From assembly GCA_965153355.1 (NCBI GenBank), contig OZ231126.1:54002001-54066000 (forward strand): a DNA stretch of 64,000 bases. The letters are read 5' to 3'. Each line of letters begins with the position of its first letter. Position 1 is the stretch's first letter. The notes under the pieces are model-generated. The model made no database searches and had not been told where the DNA came from. It was given only the letters and a program-made list of their open reading frames with translations. Below, piece after piece: positions 52,200 to 61,855 of this stretch. Both the position numbers and the translations under genes were made by a program. Source of the DNA: Flaccisagitta enflata (Eukaryota > Chaetognatha > Sagittoidea > Aphragmophora).

Positions 52200-52606
52200 A
52201 CTACTCGACTAAAAAAAAAAAGCCGCACCCTATTTTGAGTTGATGAATGAGAAAAAGAAATCATTTAAATATTTTTCTGTTGAAGTGATTTTAAAGAATT
52301 TCGAATTTTCTCTCATTCTAGACCAAGCCCAGATCTGTACCTCAAATGGTTTAGGAGCTAGAGCTTGTCAAAGTTATCTCCTTTTTTGCAAAAATGCTCA
52401 TTTTTCAATAGCATTGCAAACTAAGAATGGCAATGTTTTTACTCATTCTTATGCCATTTCTAAATGAATAAAGCCAAAATTGCCAGATTGGAGCCAAATG
52501 AAAAATCTTTTCAAGAGGTTTCTAATGGTCTAGGATTTTTATTTATTATTTTGAAATTCAATATGACAATTTGCCTTTTAAAAGTGCGGCTTTTTTATTG
52601 ATTCGA
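52200..52606 (-). mobile_element. ~410-bp MITE (family F), copy 2
   Basis: ACTACTCGACTAAAAA...AAGCCGCACCC at the left and AGTGCGGC...TTGATTCGAGTAGT at the right are inverted ends of about 28 bp. Full-length inverted match to 4936-5352. Confidence 0.82.
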
Positions 52607-52670
52607 GTAGTAGAGGGAGAGACAACGCATCTTTAAGAGTTGCGTGAACGCATCTGAAAACAAGAACAAG

Positions 52671-52804
52671 GCCATATAGGCCAATAAAGTGCGAAGTGTG
52701 GATTGTGGAACGAATGCGTTACCCGACCGACCAACCGACTGACCGACCAACCAACCAACCAACAGACACAGCCAGTTATAGAGGTGCTTTGTCGCACCTA
52801 AAAA
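52671..52804 (+). mobile_element. (GTCY)n hairpin element, GTGCGAC subtype
   Basis: GAACAAGGCCATATAGGCCAATAAAGTGCGA start, CCAACCAACC array and GAGGTGCTTTGTCGCACCTAAAAA end. Confidence 0.78.
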
Positions 52805-53085
52805 GGAGAAATAAACAGATATCAAAAAAGAGAGGGAAGCCAACGTAAAAAAGAAAAAAAATGAGAGAGGAGATAAGTAAATGGACACAAATGAGAAGAA
52901 TAATGAGAAGCATGAAGCTGAGAGGAAGCCATAGAACATCCACAGACGGAGCCCATTTCCTCAATGCGATGAGATCAGCCAAAAGTGTTTTTTCATTGTT
53001 CACTGTCGGTCAGTCTGGATGTCTGTCTCATTTCCTCCCTGTCACGGTCTGTGTCTGTCTGTCCGTCTCTGTCTGTCTGCCTCTT

Positions 53086-53092
<7 letters not shown>

Positions 53093-53161
<69 letters not shown>
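53093..53161 (+). repeat. (CT)n microsatellite
   Basis: About 69 bp of pure CT. Confidence 0.97.
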
Positions 53162-53164
<3 letters not shown>

Positions 53165-53708
53165 CAGTCATACAATTTCGTGAGATAAAAACTAAGGAAC
53201 AAGTCACATTTGTGCCACAAATTGATTGTGGTGACGACTCACGACACTAAGCTCGTTATCCAATCTTTTTCTCTCCTTATTTGTAACACTCGCCAATTGT
53301 AACTATTCCATGATATACAGCTCATAATTGATTCATCTCGTTGATGTGATAAACGCACATACTATCTTGCCAAAAAAAAAATCTTCCTCCCTGTAATAAA
53401 AACATATTTATTAGCATAAAAACAGTTATAGATCAGTTACAAATCCATGAAAAATTAGTCTGAGCTCCTTTTGACTAAATCAGGGCCGCCATTTGTTAAA
53501 AAAAAAGATACATCAAATAATAAAAAAAATCTGTGACCAAAATGAAGCCCTTCAAATTTGCAAGCTGTCTGACCAAACCGCATCTGTCTAGCTCAATGCT
53601 TTTAGGCTGGTGTCATGCTAAGCCAACCATGGACGGGGTGAAATTCATCAATCTTACATGTTGGAAAATTGAAGAAAATCATACATCATCATGTAGCTTA
53701 GCTATTAT

Positions 53709-54547
53709 TATATTTACGACCGGCTGCTTAGGCCCTGACAAACTACAAGCTGCTTGAAAACTCGCCAAAGAAACTCCAAATGGTATAATTTGCGTAACAA
53801 CAAACCATTAAGCTGTAGGAATATACGGAAATATGTGTCATTACGCGACCCTACAGTGTCATTTCAGCCCTACAGTGTCATTTCAACTCATGTCAAATTC
53901 ATGTGACTCATTTCAAATACATTTGACTCACGCGACTTGACTGTTTTCAACCTTCTCACGCGACTTGACTGTTTTCAACCTTCTATTGACGATCCACTTT
54001 GCCACGTTGCAACTGCGTCGAGAAATCTCCTCTTAACAACACAAATCGTCCTCTTGACAACACGAATCGTCCTCTTGACAACACAATCGTCCTCTTGACA
54101 ACACGAATCTTCCTCGACAACACAAATCGTCCTCTTGACAACACGAATCTTCCTCGACAACACAAATCGTCCTCTTGACAACACGAATCGTCCTCTTGAC
54201 AACACAAATCGTCCTCTTGACAACACGAATCTTCCTCGACAACACAAATCGTCCTCTTGACAACACAAATCTTCCGATCGCCAGCTACTATCGCCAACAC
54301 CCGATCACTTCCACCAACGCTCAACAACTCCTCCTTTCAACGCGCGATATCTCCTTAACCGAATTGCAAATCGCCGACAATTTCTTTTTATTCTGTTCCG
54401 CGTTTCACGATGTCGGAACAAGAACTCACCGATTCTCTCAATGGCTCCTTTCTAGTCAACTGTTTTTGTCGCTTGTCACATGGTCTATTTGCAGTCCGTT
54501 CGCTCGTTGTATTTGTGTCTTCTTCTTTACTGTCCGTTGCTCTTACA
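53709..54547 (-). repeat. 3' LTR of the BEL/Pao element (839 bp)
   Basis: Read on the minus strand it begins TGTAAGAG. It matches 61856-62654 with few substitutions and some indels, including an extra copy of ACGCGACTTGACTGTTTTCA at 53935-53990. It contains about 11 tandem units of CTCTTGACAACACAAATCGT (~20-21 bp) at 54025-54265. Confidence 0.92.
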
Positions 54548-54579
54548 CCCCCGCCTTGCGCACATGTAAGCAACACCAC

Positions 54580-55236
54580 CTATCTCCACTTGACCACTCT
54601 TTTGTCTTTCTTTTCCACCTCCCTCATCATCCTCTTCTTTTCCTCCTCTTCCTTCTTCTTCAAGTCTTCGCGCATCTGCTTTTTCCACGCCGCGCGTTTG
54701 TCCTGTAACTTGCTGAGGACTTCTCGTTTTCGATTCTCCTCCTCCACTTCCGCCCATGATTTCTGTCCAAGGCGCACCATTCTCTTGTCCATAACACTTC
54801 GCACGCGATTCCGCTTACGTCGCATCCGGTCGCGGCGCCGTTTTGCCGCCGCCTTTGTCTCCTTTGTTCCTTGCTTCGGTTCAACCGCCCACGCAATTGT
54901 CGCATCATTTTCGTCACTGAACTCTTCCTCGGATTCGATCAAACTGAGGTCTTCTTCATTGACAACGGGAGCCAGAATGTTTTTGTCTTCAGCCTCGCCA
55001 TCGCAGATGTCGTCGTCGTCGTCATCGACGTGGATTTCCAAAATGTCGGGAATGGATGACGTCAACGGCTTAGGATCGGCGTCACAGTCGACGTCTTCCA
55101 ACGCCGCGGTGATCGCCAGACCCGCGTCGGAGTCGCCATCAAGCAGTCCGTTCACCCATTGAAGTAGATCGTCGCAATCGTCAACGGGGATCAAACCATC
55201 GTCATTGAGAAAGTCGGAGAGATTTAATCCCTCCAT
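54580..55236 (-). CDS. BEL element ORF3: acidic N-terminus, bZIP-like basic/coiled C-terminus, 218 aa
   Basis: ATG at 55234-55236 (a longer frame begins only with a non-ATG codon). TATCAG directly before the ATG, after a T run, could be a splice acceptor. Residues ~1-110 are strongly acidic (DGLIPVDDCDDLLQW, VDDDDDDICDGEAED, IESEEEFSDEND). From ~125 comes a dense basic block (AAAKRRRDRMRRKRNRVRS), then a hydrophilic helix AEVEEENRKREVLSKLQDKR resembling a short leucine zipper, then Lys/Glu repeats. No signal peptide or membrane segment, so it is not an envelope-type protein. It begins 80 nt after the pol stop and ends 33 nt before the LTR. It may be a nuclear accessory or regulatory protein or a captured host gene fragment; the function is not known. 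Confidence 0.6.
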   Translation of the reverse strand: MEGLNLSDFLNDDGLIPVDDCDDLLQWVNGLLDGDSDAGLAITAALEDVDCDADPKPLTSSIPDILEIHVDDDDDDICDGEAEDKNILAPVVNEEDLSLIESEEEFSDENDATIAWAVEPKQGTKETKAAAKRRRDRMRRKRNRVRSVMDKRMVRLGQKSWAEVEEENRKREVLSKLQDKRAAWKKQMREDLKKKEEEEKKRMMREVEKKDKRVVKWR

Positions 55237-55315
55237 CTGATAACCCAAAAAACGTTAACATTTAATACAATGGTTTTAACACAACGCATATTTACACTTT
55301 ACACAGATGTGACTC

Positions 55316-56230
55316 TTACTCCATTTCCAGAGCCACGAGTTTGGTGATATGGCGCTCGTAAGATTTGCCTGAGGCCGTTTTTACGCTAACTTTTCGCACC
55401 CTATCACCCTCAGGTGCGATAGTTTCAATTCTACCAAGTTTCCATTGGTCTCTTGGCGCATTTTCGTCTACCATGAGGACGATTTGACCAATGTATAAAT
55501 TTGTTTTTGTTTTTTGCCATTTTTGCCGAGACTGCAATGTGTGAAGATACTCTACGGACCAACGTGACCAAAACTGGTCAATCAGGTGGCGCGCCTTTTG
55601 CCACTGAAATCTGAGCTTCTCTCCAGTTGACGCTGGCGGCAAAATGTTGACGCTTGAATGGTTAATTACTCCCGGATACAAAAAATTTGCGGGAGATAAA
55701 ACAGACATATCTTTTATGTCCGATGATGCATAAGTGAGTGGCCTTGAATTCATGATACGTTCAACCTCTGCTAGGACAGTGCTGAGTAATTCAAGATCAA
55801 GCTTTTTATCCCCAACCAAAGACGTTATGTGTCTTTTTGCACTTTTAATTATCCGCTCCCAAACACCGCCGCTGTGTGGGGAGTTAGGAGGCGAATATTT
55901 CCATTGAATTCCTCTTCTCTACACTTCCCCCGCCGTTGACTCATTCCATTCATGCATGGCCTTTTGTAACTCACGATCGGCCCCTCGAAAGTTTGTGGCT
56001 TGATCACTGTAGAGGATTCTTAGGCCGGGCCGACGAGCATGGAAACGTATAAGTGCACTCATAAAAGTGGAAGCACTTAGACTTTGTAAAATTTCGAAGT
56101 GAACGGCCCAAACGCTCATACAAGTAAAAAGTAAAATCCAGCGTTTGTTTGTGCCACGGCCGCCATTTTTAATGGTATAAGGCCCAAAAACATCAATGGC
56201 TGTACATTCAAACGGAACGCAAATGTCAAT
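55316..56230 (-). pseudogene. integrase core and C-terminus of BEL pol, frameshifted and with a stop
   Basis: The catalytic-core frame (YSDQATNFRGADRELQKAMHE) is in a different frame from upstream pol; the change lies near 56220-56240, where the upstream frame runs into unrelated residues and ends at 56116. A TAG at 55919-55921 interrupts the core before SPPNSPHSGGVWERIIKSAK. The C-terminal part (NSRPLTYAS, LMVDENAPRDQWKLGRI, ITKLVALE) is the DUF5641-type end of BEL integrases. The DD35E-type second Asp (YSD) and the Glu (WER) are visible. Because of the two lesions this copy could not make intact integrase. Confidence 0.85.
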
Positions 56231-59200
56231 CTTTCACTAGGCAAATTTGCCATTTTTTGATGTCCAGGTAATTTGAAATGCTTCTGGCATGGAACGCACC
56301 TTGCTATTGTCCGTTTGACTGCTTCGCGGCCATTTATGATCCAGAACCTTTGACTGAGTGTTGAGAAGACATGATTTGTTCCTGCATGCCCTTGATTTTC
56401 ATGCTCCAAACGGATCAACGCTTCGATATTTAGATCATCTTTAGGCAAGATTTTTGGATATTTCGTGTCGTAAGAGATGTTCATGCTGTTCGCCAATCTT
56501 CCCCCCGCCCTTAACAAACCAATTGGATCAATGAATGTATTCAGAGGCATGATTGATGCAGGAGCTGATTTCAATTCTTGTTCCTCGCCTGCGTTCAATT
56601 GTTTGTCAAGCGATTCCATCTCCTTTGGAAATGATTTTTGTTGTATGCCAATGAGTAACTTGTCTTGGTCTGTATTCAAATCATTGACTGTTGGAAATGT
56701 TTTCTTCAGGCTAAACTTTTCACGGTTTGCTCTCCACACTTTGAAGAAATTCACTAATGTAGCAACTCTCCTCACCTTTGATGGCCAATCTCCAATTTTT
56801 GTAGCAATGCGAAGCGCCCAATCATATTTGGCATCATTGTGTTTGGCAACTGTCATTGCATTTATGCAAATGTCAGGTTTAGGATACTTCTGTTTTGGCC
56901 ATCCGCTTTGATCATGCTGTAAGAATTTCGGTCCCCCGACGAAACATTCCCATTTCTCATCCATCGGATCTAGACCCCTGGAACAATCATCGGCAGGATT
57001 TAACTCTGAGGGAACCCACATCCAATCTTCTGGTCTTGTCAGCTCATGGATCTTGGTAAGACGATTCTTGATAAATGTCTTGAACCTGGTCTTTGTGTCT
57101 CTTATCCACTTCAGCACAGTTTCAGAGTCGGTCCACATGTATGACTTCTGGATAGAGACTGTATCCTTGAATTCACGAATGATCATATCCTTCACAGAGG
57201 CACCTAATCTTGCAGCAGTAAGCTCCAACCTTGGTACTGACCCATGATGATCCTCTTGGTCCTTGATGATCTTTCGTGCCATATCTAGCGGAACTACATG
57301 AGCGCGTGAAAAGATAAGGGTAACTGTGACTTGACCATCATCGCTTCTCATGACCAAATACACCGCAATCCCGTAACCATCGATTGACGCATCACAGAAC
57401 ACGTGAATTTCAGCTGAGCCTTTTGTCGTTTCTGATGTAGCAACCCATCGGTCAATTTTGATTCTTTCCAATCCAATGAGGCTGTTTTGCCAATTTTGAA
57501 TTTGTTGTAACAAATCCACTGCAATTAAATCATCCCAGTCGAGTCCCAGCGCTGTCACCTTTTGGAATAATATTTTCCCTTTTAGCGTTGCGGGTGAGAA
57601 GAATCCCAACGGATCAAAGATTGATGCTATGAGACTAAGCAACTCCCGCCGGGTGCTCGCTCTTCGCTCTGCCTTTTTCCCAACTTTGATCGAGAATTTG
57701 TCATCATAGAATGAATACGAGACTCCAAGAACTTTGTCCGTGGGAGCTTCTGCTTTAGGATCTTCTAACAACTTCTCTTGAATTTCACCGGCAGCTTCCT
57801 CATCTTTTTTCTCAAGAACACCTTTGTGAGTTGATTTGAACTTGCACAACTCAAAGCCGTGTTCCAGCAAAACCTTGTGCAATTCCTCGCGTATCCGCCT
57901 TGCCGTTGCCACGTCTGGAAATGAGATCAGAAGGTCGTCGACGTAGAAGGCGAAAAGAATCGCCCAGACAACTTCCGGAGACACTTTTCCTCTCAGCATT
58001 TCACCAAGATATCGAAGGACAAATGTAGACACAGCCGGACTGCTGGTGGCGCCAAACACATGCACGAGCATCTCGTAAAGCGCCATTTGAGTGAGCTCTT
58101 TATCCTTGTACCAGAAAAAGCGAAAAGCTGCGATATCGTCCTCGTGAACAAAAATCTGATGAAAGAAGGCGCGTATATCTCCACTCAACACCACTGGGTG
58201 ACGTCGAAATCTCAGGAGAACACCAACCAGACAATTCAACAAATCCGGCCCAGCAAGAAGGAAATCATTCAGAGCATACTGAGCGCCAGTCGATTTGAGT
58301 GTCACTTTTGAGGCGGCGTCTTGACAGACTCGCCATTTTCCAGGCTTATCTGGCCGCGTGACAATGTGTAATGGCAAGTGATAAACTGGGATACCATCGG
58401 CAACTTCAGGATTGACCACTTCACGAGCATGCCCTTCGTTCAGGAATTCTTGGACTTGATTCCACACTCCTTCCTTTCTGGCAGGTTCCCGCTTCATTCT
58501 TTCAGCCGCCTTCCGCAGTCGATTCTTTGCATTTGCCGCTGTATCCAATTGATTAATGATCTTTGCTGCGCTGGCTCGGTCTTGCTTCCACGGCAAACCA
58601 CAGCGAAAATGGCCAATGCTTTCGTCGAATCGAATAGTGTCATGGAACTGCTCGATTGCATGAAGATCTTCCCTGGATGGATGTTCTTGCTCAGGAGATG
58701 CAACTTCTGTCCCTCTGGCAATGAAATCATATCGCAAAACGCGATCTATGTCGCATGACGGTTCGACTGCACAGCAATTTATGGCCACATCATTGTTTGC
58801 ACTGTCGCCGTTTGCTCCCACAAGGCCCCAACCAAAGGCTGTTTGTATTGCAATAGGCTGATCAGGTCCCTCGCTGAGTCTCTCTCCTAATTCCCATGTG
58901 TGTGCGAATTGCGCTGATAGAATCACGCCAACATGATCGTCGTCCAATTCTTCGAAATACACAGTGCCCTCCATGAATGGATATTTTTCAATGTCAGATT
59001 GCGATGGAGCCTTTTCACTTTCTGTGGTGAGAATTTCACCCACTAAAGCTTCCTTTATTTCTATCTTGGTCAATTCATCTAATGACTCGATTGAAAAAGT
59101 TGACATTTTTCTGAGTGCACTTCCCTGGTAATTGAATGTTGAGATCTTTCGATTTTCGACACGAATAGGAAGCTGTAATTTATCTGCTAGTTTCTTTGAG

Positions 59201-59286
59201 ACGCCGCACGCTGTGGCGCCGTTGTCGCATAGCGCATATGTAGCCATCGATCTACCGTCATAAGAGATAATTACTGGAACGATCAA
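56116..59286 (-). CDS. BEL/Pao pol: protease, reverse transcriptase, RNase H, integrase N-terminus
   Basis: Open for 1056 codons in the gag frame but with no ATG at its start, so expression must depend on gag. Protease: CDNGATACGVSKKLADKL at codons 20-37, with DNG where D-S/T-G is usual. RT: VVLSGDIRAFFHQIFV, then the catalytic FYVDDLLISF at about codon 448. RNase H-type region: HVFCDASIDGYGIAVYL near codon 628 and MWTDSETVLKWI. Integrase zinc-binding HHCC (HENQGHAG...CVPCQKH) at about codons 957-1002. It would act in virus-like particles to copy and integrate the element. The last ~35 codons are out of frame with the true integrase. Confidence 0.9.
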   Translation of the reverse strand: MIVPVIISYDGRSMATYALCDNGATACGVSKKLADKLQLPIRVENRKISTFNYQGSALRKMSTFSIESLDELTKIEIKEALVGEILTTESEKAPSQSDIEKYPFMEGTVYFEELDDDHVGVILSAQFAHTWELGERLSEGPDQPIAIQTAFGWGLVGANGDSANNDVAINCCAVEPSCDIDRVLRYDFIARGTEVASPEQEHPSREDLHAIEQFHDTIRFDESIGHFRCGLPWKQDRASAAKIINQLDTAANAKNRLRKAAERMKREPARKEGVWNQVQEFLNEGHAREVVNPEVADGIPVYHLPLHIVTRPDKPGKWRVCQDAASKVTLKSTGAQYALNDFLLAGPDLLNCLVGVLLRFRRHPVVLSGDIRAFFHQIFVHEDDIAAFRFFWYKDKELTQMALYEMLVHVFGATSSPAVSTFVLRYLGEMLRGKVSPEVVWAILFAFYVDDLLISFPDVATARRIREELHKVLLEHGFELCKFKSTHKGVLEKKDEEAAGEIQEKLLEDPKAEAPTDKVLGVSYSFYDDKFSIKVGKKAERRASTRRELLSLIASIFDPLGFFSPATLKGKILFQKVTALGLDWDDLIAVDLLQQIQNWQNSLIGLERIKIDRWVATSETTKGSAEIHVFCDASIDGYGIAVYLVMRSDDGQVTVTLIFSRAHVVPLDMARKIIKDQEDHHGSVPRLELTAARLGASVKDMIIREFKDTVSIQKSYMWTDSETVLKWIRDTKTRFKTFIKNRLTKIHELTRPEDWMWVPSELNPADDCSRGLDPMDEKWECFVGGPKFLQHDQSGWPKQKYPKPDICINAMTVAKHNDAKYDWALRIATKIGDWPSKVRRVATLVNFFKVWRANREKFSLKKTFPTVNDLNTDQDKLLIGIQQKSFPKEMESLDKQLNAGEEQELKSAPASIMPLNTFIDPIGLLRAGGRLANSMNISYDTKYPKILPKDDLNIEALIRLEHENQGHAGTNHVFSTLSQRFWIINGREAVKRTIARCVPCQKHFKLPGHQKMANLPSERLTFAFRLNVQPLMFLGLIPLKMAAVAQTNAGFYFLLV

Positions 59287-59421
59287 ACGATAAACGTCGG
59301 GGCTTCAATGCGCTGCCGCTAGTCATAAATTGGGAGCCTCCCGCCCCGGACCTCTGTTCTGTCGCAAGTCCTGATACGGGATTCCGTGAAGCAATGTGTG
59401 ATGTCTACCTGCGCAGGTGGC

Positions 59422-61659
59422 TCAACCGGTTCTTGTGGCACAATTCCATGGCTTGTGATTGTGAGACGTGCGACCCAAGCAGCACGTGCACAAGTTCTTC
59501 TCTCGAACGGCAGCGGCCTTTTGTTCTTGTGTGTAAGCACTGAATCTGCGACAGTCAGCGACATTGTGTGGGGCGCCATTGCATAATACGCAAGTCTCTG
59601 GGCGCGCCGGCGCCTCTGCATGGGTTGCTGCGACTCTGACTGCGGGCTTGGCTTGATAAGTCTTCGTGGGCTCTTGAGTCTTGAGGATTTCACCCATTGC
59701 TTCCGCGATCATGTTCTGCTTCTTGGCAAAGGTGAGAAATTGAGTGAAAGTAAGGCAGACGATATCGTCATCGTCATTGAAAAGATCTGCATCTGACAGC
59801 TTCTTTGCCCACTTGGACGCCAGATGCGGCAATTTTGACCTGATAATCTCTTTGATAGTCTCAGGCAAATTGAATGAATCCTCACGCTTTGTTTCTTCCG
59901 CGATTTTGTAAATTTTCTCTAACCCGAGGATAAAGGTTTTGATTTGAGAGAAATTGCGCTCATTGAATTTCTCACCTTGCAATGTTTCAAGGAGCATCTG
60001 CTTAGCGGTCAACCTTTTCCTGCCAAATTCTCTCTTTAAGGCACGGAAAGCTTCGGACAATGCCTGAGTGGCGTCATTTTCTCCAACATACCTGTCTATG
60101 ATCAAACCGGCCGTGCCTGAGAACCAAAACGGAAGTTCACTCAATTTCATCTGATCGTCGGCGCCAGGAATTTTCATGAGGGCTTCACACTGATTCAAGA
60201 AAGACTCGAAATCAATATGCTTATTGTCTCCCGTGTACTTGTGTTTAGGACGCTTTTGCACCAACATCTGATAAGCATGAGATTGCGTTTGAATGGCAAT
60301 AAGCGACTGCGTAGCTGCATCTACTGCATAGCTGGGTTGACTGACAGGTGCCTGACCAGAAAAGCTCATTTGAGGTGGAGCAGCATGATTCGACGCTGTC
60401 ATGACCGGCACTGACTGACTGTGAGCTGCCGGAAACGCTGGAGTGGACATAAATGTCGTTGGGGACACTCCTTGTGAAAAAACAGGTGCTGAGGCTGACA
60501 AACTGACAGGTGCAGATGGAGAATTAGATGTCATGTAACTGGGACGCAAAAGCGAATTTGCCATGGTAGCTGAGGCGGCAGAAGCAGTACAAGACTGACG
60601 GACTGACTGGGTTTCGATCTGCATCTGCAGTTGTTTAACTTTTCCCTCCAACTCAGTAATCTTGGTCTCACCATGCATCCTCAACCGACATTCATTAACA
60701 AATCGCTGATGCTTAACGTTTGCCTCATCTTCCAAGTCTATCGCCTTCTGTTGTGAGTCAAACAACTTTTTCTCTACGTCTCGTAACTGGGATTCGAAAC
60801 CCGATCGTTGATCTGACATTTCTCGCACCTTGTCTTCCAATTCACGCACCTGCTGTCTTGAGTTCTGCACCTGTCCCTCCAGGTCTTTGATCGCTGCATC
60901 GGACTGCTGCTTCTGTATCTCCAATTCAGCATTTGTATTTCGAGCGTCATCTGTGGGAACTGAACTTGAAAGAGAAGCTCCATCGATCAATACAGCGGCT
61001 ATCTTGATCATTTCAACCAATCGGTCATGCTGTGTCAAATCCTCAACAACCCTTTGCACTTGTGTGAGACTGTTTATCATAACACTTTTTCGTTCAGCAA
61101 CCTGACTAGCGTCACCATCGCCACCCAATGCATCCTGGTAAGCCAAAATAGCGCCATCTAGCGCGCTTGCAAGCTGGTTAATTTCTGGCGAGCTATCTGA
61201 TGAGATATGGGCGTTTTTGGCAGCTGCTGGCTCATGACCTACCTTCGATCCTTGTGCTGCGGTCACGTGACCAGATGCCCCAGCTGGTCCATCGCCATGA
61301 GCGTCTGAGTCTGAGGCTTCAGCTGTGCTTGATGAGAGTGGCTCCTGGAAGTTCGTTCTTTCTTCCTCCTCACTAGGAGTGTGGAAGTCAGTTCGCTCTC
61401 CAATGACCCTGGCCACTTCATCAAGAACTGCTTTCACCTCAGCCTCTTGCGTAGGTTCAGGAAAATGCTGACGCAGCTGCTCAGCTTCCTGGCACAAAAT
61501 CTTCCTGAGATCATTAGCGTGAAGCTTGTCTGACACTTCCTGCGACTTTTCGGCCTTGCCGTGTACTGATACAAAATCATCCATCAATCTCTTTACATCG
61601 AACAAAAGGCGCCTTTTACCGCGCTCACCAGAGTAATCTATTCCAGCTGTTGATGCCAT
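59422..61659 (-). CDS. BEL/Pao gag, 745 aa
   Basis: Start at the ATG at 61659 (GTAATCATGG context; the longer frame starts with GTG). An acidic N-terminal region is followed by a long coiled coil at about residues 245-357 (heptads such as KDLEGQVQNSRQQVRELEDK), a Ser/Ala/Pro-rich linker, the DUF1759-type gag domain of BEL elements (~460-630; FLNQCEALMKI, LPFWFSGTA, FGRKRLTAKQML), and a zinc knuckle CVLCNGAPHNVADC plus CTCCLGRTSHN. The TGA at 59422-59424 falls inside the second knuckle; the same frame continues with RHHTLLHG, the usual knuckle end. Structural protein of the particle. The long coiled coil is more than most BEL gags carry. Confidence 0.87.
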   Translation of the reverse strand: MASTAGIDYSGERGKRRLLFDVKRLMDDFVSVHGKAEKSQEVSDKLHANDLRKILCQEAEQLRQHFPEPTQEAEVKAVLDEVARVIGERTDFHTPSEEEERTNFQEPLSSSTAEASDSDAHGDGPAGASGHVTAAQGSKVGHEPAAAKNAHISSDSSPEINQLASALDGAILAYQDALGGDGDASQVAERKSVMINSLTQVQRVVEDLTQHDRLVEMIKIAAVLIDGASLSSSVPTDDARNTNAELEIQKQQSDAAIKDLEGQVQNSRQQVRELEDKVREMSDQRSGFESQLRDVEKKLFDSQQKAIDLEDEANVKHQRFVNECRLRMHGETKITELEGKVKQLQMQIETQSVRQSCTASAASATMANSLLRPSYMTSNSPSAPVSLSASAPVFSQGVSPTTFMSTPAFPAAHSQSVPVMTASNHAAPPQMSFSGQAPVSQPSYAVDAATQSLIAIQTQSHAYQMLVQKRPKHKYTGDNKHIDFESFLNQCEALMKIPGADDQMKLSELPFWFSGTAGLIIDRYVGENDATQALSEAFRALKREFGRKRLTAKQMLLETLQGEKFNERNFSQIKTFILGLEKIYKIAEETKREDSFNLPETIKEIIRSKLPHLASKWAKKLSDADLFNDDDDIVCLTFTQFLTFAKKQNMIAEAMGEILKTQEPTKTYQAKPAVRVAATHAEAPARPETCVLCNGAPHNVADCRRFSAYTQEQKAAAVREKNLCTCCLGRTSHNHKPWNCATRTG

Positions 61660-61675
61660 GATTACAAACCGTACT

Positions 61676-61735
61676 GTATTCACTCTACCGTATTCACTTT
61701 ACCGTATTCACTTTACCGTATTCACTTTACCGTAC
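61676..61735 (-). repeat. 14-bp tandem repeat in the BEL 5' leader
   Basis: CGTATTCACTTTAC occurs about four times, immediately upstream of the gag ATG in the transcribed leader. Confidence 0.9.
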
Positions 61736-61855
61736 TTCTTTTCATACCACCAGACTCCTGCTTCTCGTTACTTAGCAGAATTCAAATAGCTTTGCCGTAA
61801 GTCAGTTTCTAAGACAGCCGTGTTTACCAACAACCAGATCGTGAAGAAGCTTAAT

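Noticed and set aside
54025-54265. CRISPR-like regular array
   Set aside because: Units are contiguous without unique spacers, and the array lies within both LTRs of a retrotransposon in animal DNA.
54175-55162. Plus-strand ORFs of 177 and 250 aa across the BEL 3' LTR and ORF3
   Set aside because: They are antisense shadows of the LTR array and of the acidic/basic ORF3; composition is Ser/Phe-rich as expected for the complement.
59319-59693. 124-aa minus-strand ORF bridging the gag-pol gap
   Set aside because: Out-of-frame overlap of gag; it does not carry the zinc-knuckle or protease motifs, which are in the other frame.
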